DNA of 64,000 nucleotides from Halorubrum alkaliphilum (GTDB lineage: Archaea; Halobacteriota; Halobacteria; Halobacteriales; Haloferacaceae): NCBI RefSeq assembly GCF_017873815.1, contig NZ_JAGGKQ010000003.1:1-64000 (forward strand), given 5' to 3'. Shown here piece by piece: positions 41,970-51,097 of this stretch. The position numbers and the translations under genes are program-made. The first letter of the stretch is position 1; each line of letters opens with the position of its first letter. Below the pieces are notes generated by a model. It was not told the origin of the DNA and did no database searches. It saw nothing but the letters and a program-made list of their open reading frames with translations.

Positions 41970-42767
41970 TCACTCCTCGCGCAAACTCGGGTGTGTGGGT
42001 TGATCCCCCGGATGCGGCTCGGAAAACCGCTCACGCATCGTTTTAAGCGAATCAGCCTCGCGTCGTCGTCGCTCTGGGTCGTCGATCTCCTCACAGCCCG
42101 GAGGGACCTCCCGCCCGCGATCGGTGAAGTACCCGTCGGGCGCGACCCAGTCGTGATAGAACGGTCGGTCGTCGTCCTCTAACAGCGTGACCGCCACCTC
42201 AGCGCCGTGGCCCGCACACACCGCGGCCTGATGCGGCTTCTCCGCCAAGCGTCCGGCCGCGTATAGTCCGTCGACGCCGGTGCGGCCGCGCTCGTCGGTG
42301 TCGACGAACGCCTTTCCGCGATCGATCAGGCCGACCCCGTCGATCCCGTCGAGATACGCCGTCTCGTTTTTCGTGGCGGCGATGACGTACTCGGCAGTGA
42401 CGCGGTCGTCGTCCGTCGTTTGGACCCGGAAACGTCGGTCGTTCGCGTCGGTCGCGTTGTTCGCGTTGTTCGCGTCGTTCTCGCCGTCTGGACCGTCGTC
42501 GCGCGTCGTGTCCGTTCGCTCGACCGCGGTCACTCTGCTTTCTCTGCGCTCCGCGCCCGCGTTTTCCGCTTGTTCGACCAGCAGGTCCGAGAACTGCCGC
42601 GAGTTGACGCCCGACGGGAAGCCGGGAACGTTCTCCAGATGTGCGTTTCGGCGTATCAGCGACCCGCCCGCGTCGAGAACGAGCGTTTCCAACTCGGCTC
42701 TCGCAGTGAACGTAGCCGCCGACAGCCCCGCGACTCCGCCGCCGACGATCACGACATCGTACTCCAT
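41970..42767 (-). CDS. thioredoxin reductase-like FAD protein lacking the redox Cys pair
   Basis: About 265 residues. The FAD-binding motif EYDVVIVGGGVAGLSAATFTARAELETLVLD starts at residue 2, SLIRRNAHLENVPGFPSGVNS and DLLVEQAENAGAERRESRVTAVERTD follow, and GVDGLYAAGRLAEKPHQAAVCAGHGAEVAVTLLED is the second FAD contact. The C-x-x-C of thioredoxin reductases and the full NADPH insertion are absent, as in other flavin oxidoreductase-like haloarchaeal TrxB homologues, so it is not a standard thioredoxin reductase. A run of DANNANNATDAND residues (about 42439-42484) is a coding slippage repeat. The final 50 residues are helical and basic/acidic mixed. Confidence 0.85.
   Translation of the reverse strand: MEYDVVIVGGGVAGLSAATFTARAELETLVLDAGGSLIRRNAHLENVPGFPSGVNSRQFSDLLVEQAENAGAERRESRVTAVERTDTTRDDGPDGENDANNANNATDANDRRFRVQTTDDDRVTAEYVIAATKNETAYLDGIDGVGLIDRGKAFVDTDERGRTGVDGLYAAGRLAEKPHQAAVCAGHGAEVAVTLLEDDDRPFYHDWVAPDGYFTDRGREVPPGCEEIDDPERRRREADSLKTMRERFSEPHPGDQPTHPSLREE
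42439..42484 (-). repeat. Asn/Ala-coding microrepeat in the TrxB-like gene
   Basis: GTTCGCGTT/GTTCGCGTC units in tandem encode NNA/ND runs; imperfect copies. Confidence 0.7.
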
Positions 42768-42892
42768 GCTCGCCCACAACCGGCCCGTCGTCATAACGCC
42801 GCCGACGCGTGACGAGTGTCGAGATCGGTCGGATTGTACTGCGGTACCGGTCCTCGAAGGGGATTTTTGTGATGGCTCCCGGTAGAGCCGAC

Positions 42893-43609
42893 ATGACCGA
42901 CGCGTTCGGCCGGGCGATCCGCGACCACTACCGCGACGAGCGGACAGAGCCGCTCTATCACTCCGACGGCGAGGCGTCTGTCGAACACCCGATCGAGTCC
43001 TTCTATTTCACCCCGTTCGATCCCAATACTGGAACGAACGACTGGTTGGCGTCACATCTCCAAGGACCGCTTGTCGATCTCGGGGCAGGAACCGGACGCC
43101 ACGCCCTATTCTTTCAGGAGCGGTTCGAGACGGTCGCCATCGAGCCCAGTTCGGCGCTCGTCGAGACAATGCGCGACCGCGGCGTCGAGGACGCGCGGGA
43201 GGGTGACATGTTCGAGCTACGCGAGACGTTCGATCGGGACCGGTTCGGCTCCGCGCTGTCGAACGGGACCCAACTCGGACTCGCCGGGTCGATGCGGGGA
43301 CTCTCCGCGTTCCTCGACGATCTGGCGTACGTCACCCGACCCGACGGAACCGCCGTTGTCGACTGTTATGACCCCGACCACCCCGACACCGCGGAGCTGA
43401 TCGGGTATCGGGACGACCCGACGCCGGGGCTCGCGCACCGCGTGATGTTCTTCGAGTACGAGGGCGAGCGCAACCCCGTCCTCCAGCTTCGACTGTTCAG
43501 TCCTGATCGGCTACGTGAGGCCGCCGTCGGGACCGGCTGGACAGTCTCCGACGTGACCCGTGGTGACGGCTCCGAACATCACTACCGGGCGGCACTGGAG
43601 AAGGCGTAG
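42893..43609 (+). CDS. class I SAM-dependent methyltransferase
   Basis: About 238 residues. LVDLGAGTGRHALFFQERFETVAIEPS is SAM motif I and its Asp/Glu-containing neighbour. The N-terminal FYFTPFDPNTGTNDWLAS block and later DRFGSALSNGTQLGLAGSMRGL match haloarchaeal class I methyltransferases of unknown substrate. The ATG at 42893 is chosen because a T-rich TATA-like segment lies near 42862; two upstream in-frame ATGs exist at 42872 and 42809, of which the latter would overlap the TrxB promoter. Confidence 0.85.
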   Translation: MTDAFGRAIRDHYRDERTEPLYHSDGEASVEHPIESFYFTPFDPNTGTNDWLASHLQGPLVDLGAGTGRHALFFQERFETVAIEPSSALVETMRDRGVEDAREGDMFELRETFDRDRFGSALSNGTQLGLAGSMRGLSAFLDDLAYVTRPDGTAVVDCYDPDHPDTAELIGYRDDPTPGLAHRVMFFEYEGERNPVLQLRLFSPDRLREAAVGTGWTVSDVTRGDGSEHHYRAALEKA

Positions 43610-43894
43610 GACGGCCGACCGGTCATCCGGTGTGTGCCTTCTCGCGCGTGCCGAGCGAGCTGAGACTCCCGCGAGCGGCCGGCGTTCGTACTGCGGCGCG
43701 GTTTCGCGGCTGCCGGTCGAGGCCCGGAACGATCGAACCGAGGTGGTCGTGCGGGCGGGACTCGAAAGGATGGCCTTGATTCCCGCTCACGTTGCTCACG
43801 AGACCAACAGCTGGGGCTTCGAAACCGCTCACCGAACCGCCGGCGAGTCAGAAACGGTTCCCCCTACGGGGGGTTCGACGGAGCGTCCGCGTCC
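43610..43894. other. convergent intergenic region with tRNA-like fragment
   Basis: No gene. On the minus strand 43750-43766 reads TTCGAGTCCCGCCCGCA, which looks like a T-arm and acceptor 3' end of a tRNA without the rest. A CTGGGGCTTCGAA string at about 43810 resembles the GC-rich box of the 160 and 8861 repeats weakly. Likely a relic of repeated or integrated DNA; nothing else is seen. Confidence 0.45.
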
Positions 43895-45844
43895 TCACTC
43901 CGCGTCGACGAAATCCGGGGCCGTCCGCTTCTCGTCGCGCTCGTCGACGAGGTGGTCGCGGAACTCGTCGACGTCGACGTCGCCGAGCTGGTTCTCGAAG
44001 CGGTCCCGAACCGAGACGGTGCCCGCCTCCTGCTCGTCGTCGCCGACGATGACCATGTACGGGACGCGGTCGTCGTGGCCGGCGCGGATCTTGCGGCCGA
44101 CTGTCCAATCGCGGTCCTCGATTTCGACGCGGAAGCCGGCGTCTTCGAGGTCGTTTTTCACGCGATGGGCGTAGCCGAGCGTCTCGTCGGAGACGGGGAG
44201 GATCCGGACCTGTTCGGGTGCGAGCCACAGCGGGAAGTCGCCGTCGAAGTGCTCGATGAGCACCATGAAGAAGCGCTCGTAGGAGCCGTACAGCGCCCGG
44301 TGGATCATCACGGGCCGGTGCTCCTCGTTGTCCTCGCCCGTGTACGTCAGATCGAACCGCTCGGGCATGTTGAAGTCGAGCTGGACCGTCGGCCCGTCCC
44401 AGACGCGACCGAGGGCGTCCTCGAAGCCGAAGTCGATCTTCGGGCCGTAGAAAGCCCCGTCGCCCGGCTCGACATCGTAGTCGTACCCACCGGAATCCAG
44501 CACGTCACGGAGCTGGTCCTCCGCGGACTCCCAGATCTCGTCGCCGCCGACCGATTTGTCCGGGCGCGTCGCCAGAGCGACCTCGACCTCCAGATCGAGC
44601 GTCTCGACCACCTCGAAGATCATGTCGATGACGGACTCTATCTCCCGCCGGATCTGGTCGGGCCGGACGAACAGGTGGCCGTCGTCGATGGTGAACGACC
44701 AGACGCGCGAGAGCCCCGATAGCTCGCCGCGCTGTTCCTTCCGGTACACCTTCCCGTTCTCGAAGTAGCGTTTCGGAAGGTCACGGTAGGACCACGAGGA
44801 CTGATCGAAGATGGTCGCGTGACCCGGGCAGTTCATCGGCTTTAGCCCGTACTCCTCGTCGTTGACGTCGAGGAGAAACATGTCGTCTTTGTAGTTCTCG
44901 TAGTGGCCGGACTGCTTCCACAGCTCCGTCCGGAAGACGTGTGGCGTCTCGACCTCCTCGTAGCCGTTCTCGCGGTTGAGCGCGTTCGCGAACGCGGACA
45001 GTTCGTTCAACACCGTTTTTCCCGGTGGGTGATACAGCGGGAGCCCCGGACCGGTCACCGTCGGGATCGAAAAGAGGTTCATCTCCTGACCGATCTTCCG
45101 GTGGTCGCGCTCTTTCGCCTCCGCGCGCAACGCTAGATACTCCTCAAGATCCGATTCGCTCGCAAACGCGGTACCGTACACCCGCGTGAGCGTGTCGTTT
45201 TCCTCGTCGCCGCGCCAGTACGACGAGGAGATGTTGAGCAGCGTCGCCGCCCCGACCTCGCCCGTCGACTCGACGTGTGGCCCCTGACAGAGGTCCTGCC
45301 AGTCGTCCTGACGATAGAAGGTGACCGTCTCGCCCGATGCCTCCTCGTCGAGGATCTCGCGTTTGTACTCGTTGTCCGCGTAGATTTCCTTTGCGTCCTC
45401 CCGGGACCGAACGACGCGTTCGATGTCGTAGTCGGCCTCGATTATCGCGTCCATCTCCGACTCTATCTCGCGGAGGTCGTCCTCGTCGAGGTCGACGTCG
45501 GTCACGTCGTAGTAGAAGCCCTCGTCCGTGTACGGGCCGATCGTCAGCGTCGCCTCCGGACGGAGCCGCTGGAGCGCCTGTGCAAAGACGTGTGCGGCCG
45601 AATGCCGAAGCACTTGGAGGTACTCGTCGGACTGGTCGGTGACGATCTCTATCCGCGCGCCGTCGTGGACGGCGGCGTGTTTCTCGACGAGTTCGCCGTC
45701 GATCTTCCCCGCGACGGTGTCGCGACCGAGCCCGGGGCCGATCTCGTAGGCGACGTCCTCGACTGTCGACCCGGACGGTACGGAGAGTTCTGATCCGTCC
45801 GGAAGGACGACCGTCACGTCGGCCTGCGCATCGGTCTCGCTCAT
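43895..45844 (-). CDS. thrS: threonyl-tRNA synthetase
   Basis: About 649 residues, bacterial-type ThrRS as usual in haloarchaea. Order: TGS domain ([27 protein letters not shown]), editing domain with [12 protein letters not shown] and [10 protein letters not shown], class II catalytic core with the zinc site residues in [12 protein letters not shown] (Cys), [36 protein letters not shown] and [18 protein letters not shown], then the anticodon-binding domain ([12 protein letters not shown]). It charges tRNA-Thr. The start is the ATG at 45844; a much longer apparent frame upstream is rejected. The promoter at 45869-45880 supports this start. Confidence 0.97.
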   Translation of the reverse strand: MSETDAQADVTVVLPDGSELSVPSGSTVEDVAYEIGPGLGRDTVAGKIDGELVEKHAAVHDGARIEIVTDQSDEYLQVLRHSAAHVFAQALQRLRPEATLTIGPYTDEGFYYDVTDVDLDEDDLREIESEMDAIIEADYDIERVVRSREDAKEIYADNEYKREILDEEASGETVTFYRQDDWQDLCQGPHVESTGEVGAATLLNISSSYWRGDEENDTLTRVYGTAFASESDLEEYLALRAEAKERDHRKIGQEMNLFSIPTVTGPGLPLYHPPGKTVLNELSAFANALNRENGYEEVETPHVFRTELWKQSGHYENYKDDMFLLDVNDEEYGLKPMNCPGHATIFDQSSWSYRDLPKRYFENGKVYRKEQRGELSGLSRVWSFTIDDGHLFVRPDQIRREIESVIDMIFEVVETLDLEVEVALATRPDKSVGGDEIWESAEDQLRDVLDSGGYDYDVEPGDGAFYGPKIDFGFEDALGRVWDGPTVQLDFNMPERFDLTYTGEDNEEHRPVMIHRALYGSYERFFMVLIEHFDGDFPLWLAPEQVRILPVSDETLGYAHRVKNDLEDAGFRVEIEDRDWTVGRKIRAGHDDRVPYMVIVGDDEQEAGTVSVRDRFENQLGDVDVDEFRDHLVDERDEKRTAPDFVDAE

Positions 45845-45868
45845 ACCGTTTGGAAGCCGGACGAACGG

Positions 45869-45880
45869 CATAAGTGTTGT
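45869..45880 (-). promoter_or_regulatory. promoter of thrS
   Basis: ACAACACTTATG on the minus strand, 25-36 bases before the ATG at 45844; the same twelve bases precede cspA. Confidence 0.6.
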
Positions 45881-45967
45881 TCGATCCGTCCGTATCCGCC
45901 ACGCCACCACGGGCACGGAATCCCCGGGATGGAAAGGCACAAACCGACCGGCAACAGTTGCCACTGT

Positions 45968-46948
45968 ATGACCGACCACCGCGAGCCGCTCCCCTCCGTG
46001 TTGGAGACCATCGGGGAGACTCCCCTCGTCCGGGTTCACGACTCGCCGGACGCGGTCCCGGTGTACGCGAAACTCGAGTCGTTCAATCCCGGCGCGAGCA
46101 TCAAGGACCGTATCGGGAAGTACATGCTCGAACGCATGCTCGAGGACGGAACACTCGAACCCGGCGGAACCGTTATCGAGCCGACTGCGGGTAATACCGG
46201 TATCGGGATCGCAGTCGCAGCCGAACAGCTCGATGTCGACGCCGTCTTCGTCGTTCCCGAACGGTTCTCCGTCGAGAAACAGCAGCTCATGCGCGCGCTC
46301 GGTGCTGACGTGATCAACACGCCGAGCGAAGACGGGATGGGCTACGCCATCGAGCGCGCACACGAGCTCTCGGAGGAGCTGGACGGCGCGGTGGTTCCCC
46401 AACAGTTTTCCAACCCGCTCAACGCGGAGGCCCACTACGCGACCACCGCCCCCGAGATCGACGAGGCCCTCGACGGTGCGGTCGGCGCGGTCGTCGCCGG
46501 CTGCGGCACCGCTGGGACACTCATGGGAATGGCGGAGTACTTCCGCGAGCGGGACGCCGAGACACACGTCGTCGCCGTCGAACCGGCAGGCTCCGCCTAC
46601 CGGGAGTTCTTCGGCGAGGACGTCGACCACGAGGAGTACAAAACGGAAGGGATCGGGACCCACGACATCGAGACGAACGAGCTGTTCGACCCGGACCTCG
46701 TCGACGACGTCCACGCGATTCCCGACCGCAAGGTCCACGAGGAGATGGCTCGGCTCGCCCGCGAGGAGGGGCAGCTCGTTGCCTCCTCCGCCGCCGCCAA
46801 CTCCATCGCGGCCAAGCAGGTCGCTCGCGCCATCGCCGACGGAACGATCGACGCGCCCCACGACGCGGTCGTCACCGTGTTCGCGGACTCCTCCGAACGC
46901 TACCTCTCGAAGGGCGTCTACCGCTCGTTCGAGGAATGGACCGGGTGA
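45968..46948 (+). CDS. cysteine synthase-family PLP enzyme
   Basis: A 326-residue fold-type II PLP enzyme. [38 protein letters not shown] carries the PLP lysine (S-I-K-D-R), [18 protein letters not shown] is the substrate loop, and [15 protein letters not shown] the phosphate-binding glycine loop. Its similarity is to CysK/CysM and cystathionine beta-synthase; O-acetylserine or O-phosphoserine would be the substrate, but the exact one cannot be told. An ATG at 45968 is used; ATG 45929 adds a Cys-containing N-terminus without family support. It is divergent from thrS with 123 bases between. Confidence 0.92.
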   Translation: MTDHREPLPSVLETIGETPLVRVHDSPDAVPVYAKLESFNPGASIKDRIGKYMLERMLEDGTLEPGGTVIEPTAGNTGIGIAVAAEQLDVDAVFVVPERFSVEKQQLMRALGADVINTPSEDGMGYAIERAHELSEELDGAVVPQQFSNPLNAEAHYATTAPEIDEALDGAVGAVVAGCGTAGTLMGMAEYFRERDAETHVVAVEPAGSAYREFFGEDVDHEEYKTEGIGTHDIETNELFDPDLVDDVHAIPDRKVHEEMARLAREEGQLVASSAAANSIAAKQVARAIADGTIDAPHDAVVTVFADSSERYLSKGVYRSFEEWTG

Positions 46949-46992
46949 GGCCGCAGATCACCCGCCTTCCGGACATCGAACTCGGCCGAACC

Positions 46993-47415
46993 TCAGTCCA
47001 TCAACCGTCGATGTTCGACTTTCATACAGCGGTCCTGTATCACGTCGACCCCCGCCGCCTCCGCGGTCTCCGCCGCTTCGTCGTGGCTGATCCCGAGTTG
47101 GAGCCACGCAGTCCCGGCGTCGCCGTGGTTCGCGTGTCGCTCGCGGACCACGTCCAGAAGCTCTGGAACCTCGTCGCTCGGTCGAAACACGTTCACGAGG
47201 TCGATCTCCGCCTCGATGTCCCCGAGCGAGTCGTACGCGTGTTCGCCGAGGATCGACTTGGCGAACGGATTGACCGGTATCACCCGATATCCGTGCTTTT
47301 GAAGATACGCGGGGACGTCGTGAGCTGCCTTTCCGGGCGTCGTCGAACAGCCAACGACCGCGACCGTTTCGGCTTCGAGCGCACGCACCAGTCCGGAGTC
47401 ATCAGTGATAGGCAT
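46993..47415 (-). CDS. CoA-binding protein (YccU family)
   Basis: A 140-residue Rossmann-like CoA-binding domain: ETVAVVGCSTTPGKAAHDVPAYLQKHGYRVIPVNP at the start, DLVNVFRPSDEVPELLD, and AGTAWLQLGISHDEAAETAEAAGVDVIQDRCMKVEHRRL with the conserved Cys-Met-Lys. Homologous to the CoA-binding half of succinyl-CoA synthetase, function unproven. It is convergent with the cysteine synthase-like gene. Confidence 0.9.
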   Translation of the reverse strand: MPITDDSGLVRALEAETVAVVGCSTTPGKAAHDVPAYLQKHGYRVIPVNPFAKSILGEHAYDSLGDIEAEIDLVNVFRPSDEVPELLDVVRERHANHGDAGTAWLQLGISHDEAAETAEAAGVDVIQDRCMKVEHRRLMD

Positions 47416-47487
47416 ATATGCGACTCCGTGACGGATCGTCGTAAACCCTTCCGAGCGACGAACGGAACGGACTGCGACGGATCGTCG

Positions 47488-48090
47488 TCAGGCGAGTCGG
47501 ATCTCGGGTTCGTCGTCCTCGGAGAGCGTGACGATTCCGTCGAACAGTTGTTTGAGCGTGTTGAGGCTCTGATCGTCGTGGGCGGTCGAGTCGATGCTGA
47601 ACAGTCCGAGTCCGTTGACGCTCTGGACCCGACCAGTAAAGACGTGAAGGAACCGGAAGACGGTCTGGAGGTCCGAGTACATCAGTAGCGTCGACAATGA
47701 GTGGACCATGATCCGGTTGCGCTCGATCCCGCGGTCGCCGAACGCTTGGAGGAACTCGGAGAGCTTGATCCCGATCCCGGTCATATCGACGGGCGAGGAA
47801 GCGTACTTGATCCGGTCGTCCTCTCGGACATCGCCGACGCCCTGCTGGCGGGTGACACAGTCGACGACGGCGACCGGCTTCCCTTGATACCCGGTACGTT
47901 TCTCGTAGTCCTTCAGGACGCGATCGGCACCGTCCTTCGTGGTGACGACGATCGCGCCGTCACCCGCGTCGGTGCCGGCTGCGAGCACGTCCATCGCGAG
48001 CGAACGCTTTCCGGTGAGAGGAGGTCCGGTCAACAGGAGACTCGTTCCCGGTTCCACCTCCGCGTCGAGGTGGGGACGTAGATCATACAT
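47488..48090 (-). CDS. RecA/KaiC-like ATPase (HTR-like)
   Basis: About 200 residues. SLLLTGPPLTGKRSLAMDVL is a Walker A loop in the KaiC/RadA style; RIMVHSLSTLLMYSDLQTVFRFLHVFTGRVQSVNGLGLFSIDST corresponds to Walker B strand regions but lacks a clear catalytic Glu. Haloarchaea carry many short KaiC-related proteins of this kind near chemotaxis and circadian-like genes; their role is unknown. The ATG at 48090 is chosen because the apparent upstream extension runs antisense through the tRNA-Arg gene and cannot be real. Confidence 0.8.
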   Translation of the reverse strand: MYDLRPHLDAEVEPGTSLLLTGPPLTGKRSLAMDVLAAGTDAGDGAIVVTTKDGADRVLKDYEKRTGYQGKPVAVVDCVTRQQGVGDVREDDRIKYASSPVDMTGIGIKLSEFLQAFGDRGIERNRIMVHSLSTLLMYSDLQTVFRFLHVFTGRVQSVNGLGLFSIDSTAHDDQSLNTLKQLFDGIVTLSEDDEPEIRLA

Positions 48091-48188
48091 ATGAGTACCT
48101 CGGACGCCGGAGAACGGACTCGTGGCAGGCGTTCGACGGACGTACCGTCCCACCGGGATACATCGGCTATCAAGAATATCTCCGGTGC

Positions 48189-48199
48189 GAATAATATTC
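48189..48199. repeat. small AT palindrome between the ATPase gene and tRNA-Arg
   Basis: GAATA-A-TATTC, an 11-base perfect palindrome within an AT-rich stretch, about 100 bases upstream of the ATPase start and 110 bases upstream of the tRNA. Could be an operator or a promoter element. Confidence 0.4.
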
Positions 48200-48308
48200 T
48201 TTTTGATCGGCGGCCGGCAGCCGTCCGTGAACAGGGTCGGGACGTGGTCGCGTCGATATCGTTCCGGATCGCGGGAGTTAAAAGCATTAGCGGAATATCC
48301 GTGAGTAC

Positions 48309-48383
48309 GGGCGCTTAGCTCAGTCTGGATAGAGTGCTTGGCTTCGGACCAAGCTGTCGCGGGTTCAAATCCTGCAGCGCCCA
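48309..48383 (+). tRNA. tRNA-Arg (anticodon TCG)
   Basis: A complete cloverleaf: acceptor stem GGGCGCT paired with AGCGCCC, discriminator A83 (48383), D-arm with GCTCAG, anticodon stem CTTGG/CCAAG with loop CTTCGGA giving anticodon TCG, and T-arm GCGGGTTCAAATCCTGC. The anticodon TCG reads CGA arginine codons. No intron and no encoded CCA. Confidence 0.97.
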
Positions 48384-48471
48384 TTTACTACGGAACTCAA
48401 CGGCGACCGAGACACGCGTTCAGCGGTCGCCGGTTCGGCTATCAGTATGAAACGACGCGTCCACGTGCTGC

Positions 48472-49215
48472 TCAACACTCGTCCGGGGCACGTTCGGCCA
48501 ACACCGGTATCTCCGACAGCGTCTCCTCGTCGAGGAGGTCCCAGTCGACGCCGGTCGGCCGCTCCGCGCTTCCGGTCGGTCGAACGACGCGGTCCGGCGT
48601 CACAATCAAGTCCATCGGCACGTCGTGGCGGTCGGGACCGGGCAGGCCGTCGACGTCATCGATCGGGGACTCGGGACTGTCGACGACCTGGCACTCGTGA
48701 ACCGTCGTGGCGACCGTGGTCCCGTCGTCGACCGCGTCGAGTTCACGGAGGACCGCCCACTCCAGATCGCTGTATCCCTCACCCTTGCCGATCCGGGTGC
48801 CGTCGGTCCTCACCGCGACCGATCCGGAGACGACGAGGTCGATTCGGGGGACCGCCTCCGGAGCGACCGGGACGCCGTGTTTCGACACGCCCGAGACGGT
48901 CGTCGCCTCGTCGATGTCGGTGACCTCGTCGGGATCGAGGCGGAGGAACGGCTTCGGATCGCGGAGCCGCGGTTGTGCCATGTACACCGTCTTTCCGGCA
49001 CGCATCGCGGCCCGGCGAACCGGGAGCTGTGGTGCGTCCGGATTGGCCTTCACCGTCGTTGCCGACGCCCACGCCGCCGTTTCCGTAAGTCGAGTACATG
49101 CGTCCGACGCGCCGGCAAAGTTCGGGATCCGTCCGTGTGGCGGGAACGGGAACCGCGCCTCGCCTCGGTCCGCAAGCGCATCCCAGACGGCCTCCCGGAC
49201 CGTTTGCTTGTCCAT
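48472..49215 (-). CDS. 5-formyltetrahydrofolate cyclo-ligase-like protein
   Basis: About 247 residues. It starts MDKQTVREAVWDALADRGEARFPFP, and the signature GTRIGKGEGYSDLEWAVLRELD matches the G-x-G-x-G-Y-Y-D ATP-binding loop of MTHFS. The family converts 5-formyl-THF to 5,10-methenyl-THF with ATP. It is more like the haloarchaeal MTHFS-related group than the short bacterial enzymes, and whether the substrate is folate is not certain. ATG 49215 is chosen because upstream in-frame codons run past the oppositely oriented engB promoter. Confidence 0.85.
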   Translation of the reverse strand: MDKQTVREAVWDALADRGEARFPFPPHGRIPNFAGASDACTRLTETAAWASATTVKANPDAPQLPVRRAAMRAGKTVYMAQPRLRDPKPFLRLDPDEVTDIDEATTVSGVSKHGVPVAPEAVPRIDLVVSGSVAVRTDGTRIGKGEGYSDLEWAVLRELDAVDDGTTVATTVHECQVVDSPESPIDDVDGLPGPDRHDVPMDLIVTPDRVVRPTGSAERPTGVDWDLLDEETLSEIPVLAERAPDEC

Positions 49216-49351
49216 GTCGGCAGTCGGACCGGCGGACGCGTAAACGATCCGGGAGCACAGTGGCCAGTGGCTCACTTTGGAAGAACTCGGTCGTCATCGC
49301 CACCGCGGGCGCGACGCGCCTTTTAACCGGGTCGGGCGTCCACGGAGGAGT

Positions 49352-49972
49352 ATGTTCGAAGACCGGCCGGACCGCGACGCGGAGGTCGTCCTCGTCGGAC
49401 GGTCGAACGTCGGCAAATCGACGGTGATGCGCGAGCTAACGGGCCACGATTTCTCTACCGGCGGAAAACCCGGTGTCACCCGTCAGCCGAACCACTACGA
49501 CTGGGTCAGCGAGTCGTTCATGTTCACCGATCTGCCGGGGTTCGGGTTCATGTCCGGCGTCGAAAGCGACCGCCGTGAGGAGATCAAAACCGACGTGATC
49601 CGGTACGTCGAGGATAACGCCGACCGGATCCTCACGGGCGTCGTCGTTCTCGACGGTAAGAGTGCGGTCGACATCATCGATCGGCACACGGAACGGGGAA
49701 ACGTTCCCCACGACGTGGAGATGTTCGGGTTTTTGGAGGAGGTCGGCGTCGACCCGATCGTCGCGGTGAACAAGACCGACAAGATCGACGACCTCGACGA
49801 GCGGCTCGACGACATCTGCGATCGGCTCGGACTGTTCCCGCCGTGGCAGCAGTGGTCGGACACGGTCGCACCGATCTGCGCGAAGCGGGGCGATATCGGT
49901 GCGCTGGAGGACTGTCTCAGCGAGCGCTTCCACGCGCACAACCGCGACGACCTGCTGAAGTTCGTCTCGTAG
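49352..49972 (+). CDS. engB: EngB (YihA) GTP-binding protein
   Basis: A 206-residue small GTPase. G1 [10 protein letters not shown]3 DLPGFG and G4 NKTD are present, with the switch region [12 protein letters not shown]. EngB helps ribosome large-subunit assembly. A GGAGGAG sequence directly upstream of the ATG could act as a ribosome-binding site, which helps pick the ATG at 49352 over a GTG-like frame at 49277. Confidence 0.93.
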   Translation: MFEDRPDRDAEVVLVGRSNVGKSTVMRELTGHDFSTGGKPGVTRQPNHYDWVSESFMFTDLPGFGFMSGVESDRREEIKTDVIRYVEDNADRILTGVVVLDGKSAVDIIDRHTERGNVPHDVEMFGFLEEVGVDPIVAVNKTDKIDDLDERLDDICDRLGLFPPWQQWSDTVAPICAKRGDIGALEDCLSERFHAHNRDDLLKFVS

Positions 49973-49979
49973 CGGCTTT

Positions 49980-51026
49980 TTAAACCTCGAAGCCGACCGC
50001 GTCGTCGTCAGGAGCCAGCGGGCTCCGCGGATACGGCGGCGAGGCGTTCGGGTCGTTGAACGCCCCGGGGGCGACATCGTTGGGCGCGTCGGGATAGAAC
50101 AGCGCGGCGAGCGTCTGGATCGCGGTCCGCCCGCTGGCGAGCTCGAACTGGCCGCCCCCGTACATGTCGATCCCGTTCTCGCGGCAGTACGCGATCGTCT
50201 CGAACAGGGATTCGAGCGTGCCGAACCGCGAGGGCTTGACGTTACACCACCCGGGATCGACGGGGAGCGACTCGATCGCCTCGACGCCGTCGATCGGGTA
50301 ATCGAAGGCGAGGCGGTCGGCCTGTGGTTCCAGAATCGGCGTCGTCTCCGAGGTGAACGCGGCGTCCTCGACGACCGCAGCGGGAAACGCGGCGAGCACG
50401 TCACGATACAGCTCCGGGTCAGCCTCGACGTCGACATCGGTTCCTTCGTACCAGCCCTTGAGATCGAGGACCCGAACCGCGTCGGTCTCACGGAGTTCGA
50501 CGAACACCTCCTCCGGCCAGTCGGGTGTCGGGTCGAGTTTGAACTCCAGATTCCCGTTGCGGTCGAGAAGCGACATGACTCGGTCGGTCGTCGGTGGATC
50601 CCCGAGTCGCGTCGACACGACGAACCGGATCGGTTCGGGTTCGATACCGAGGAACTCGCCGAGCGAAGTCTCGGTCTGTCGCAGTCCGAGGTCGAGCGCG
50701 GCGCTCTCGACCGCCCACCGCCGATAGTTTCGGGAGGCGGCCTGCTCGGGCGACTTCGTCGCGAACAGGTCGATGTCGTCGAGGGCGGCCGACAGCTCCG
50801 CGATCGTCCACTCACCCTCGATATCGATCGGGTCCGTCCCCGCGAGCGCGTCGTGGTCGGCGGTCTCGTAGGTCACGTCCTCGCCGCGGCCGACGACGCC
50901 GTCGCCGGAGAGCCGGAACTCCGTGGTCGTTCGCTCGAAGTCGCTCGTCGTGTCGGCGGTGTGTCGGCGTCGGGCTACCGACTCGATCGTGACCGACAGG
51001 TCGGCGATCCGCTCGTAAGCACTCAT
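49980..51026 (-). CDS. enolase-superfamily protein (mandelate racemase / muconate lactonising type)
   Basis: A 348-residue enolase-superfamily enzyme. First catalytic Lys in NLEFKLDPTPD, second acid/base Lys in CNVKPSRFG, metal ligands in RVLDLKGWY (Asp), VVEDAAF (Glu) and DYPIDG. The capping domain with ETADHDALAGTDPID lies at the N-terminus. It resembles o-succinylbenzoate synthase and N-acylamino-acid racemase relatives, but no menaquinone genes flank it, so I leave the function as family-level. It is convergent with engB. Confidence 0.85.
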   Translation of the reverse strand: MSAYERIADLSVTIESVARRRHTADTTSDFERTTTEFRLSGDGVVGRGEDVTYETADHDALAGTDPIDIEGEWTIAELSAALDDIDLFATKSPEQAASRNYRRWAVESAALDLGLRQTETSLGEFLGIEPEPIRFVVSTRLGDPPTTDRVMSLLDRNGNLEFKLDPTPDWPEEVFVELRETDAVRVLDLKGWYEGTDVDVEADPELYRDVLAAFPAAVVEDAAFTSETTPILEPQADRLAFDYPIDGVEAIESLPVDPGWCNVKPSRFGTLESLFETIAYCRENGIDMYGGGQFELASGRTAIQTLAALFYPDAPNDVAPGAFNDPNASPPYPRSPLAPDDDAVGFEV

Positions 51027-51097
51027 ACACCTCCGTCGTCCCGAACTGTCTTAAATGAGGTCGCGGCAGGCGATAGGAGTTCTACGGCTTCCGTCTC

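Noticed and set aside
45845-46861. N-terminal extension of ThrS to 988 residues
   Set aside because: It is antisense to the cysteine synthase-like gene, and the TGS domain starts properly at 45844.
48091-48384. N-terminal extension of the RecA-like ATPase through the tRNA-Arg gene
   Set aside because: The extension reads antisense through a tRNA and begins with the well-known false string GAAGFEPAT; the start at 48090 is adequate.
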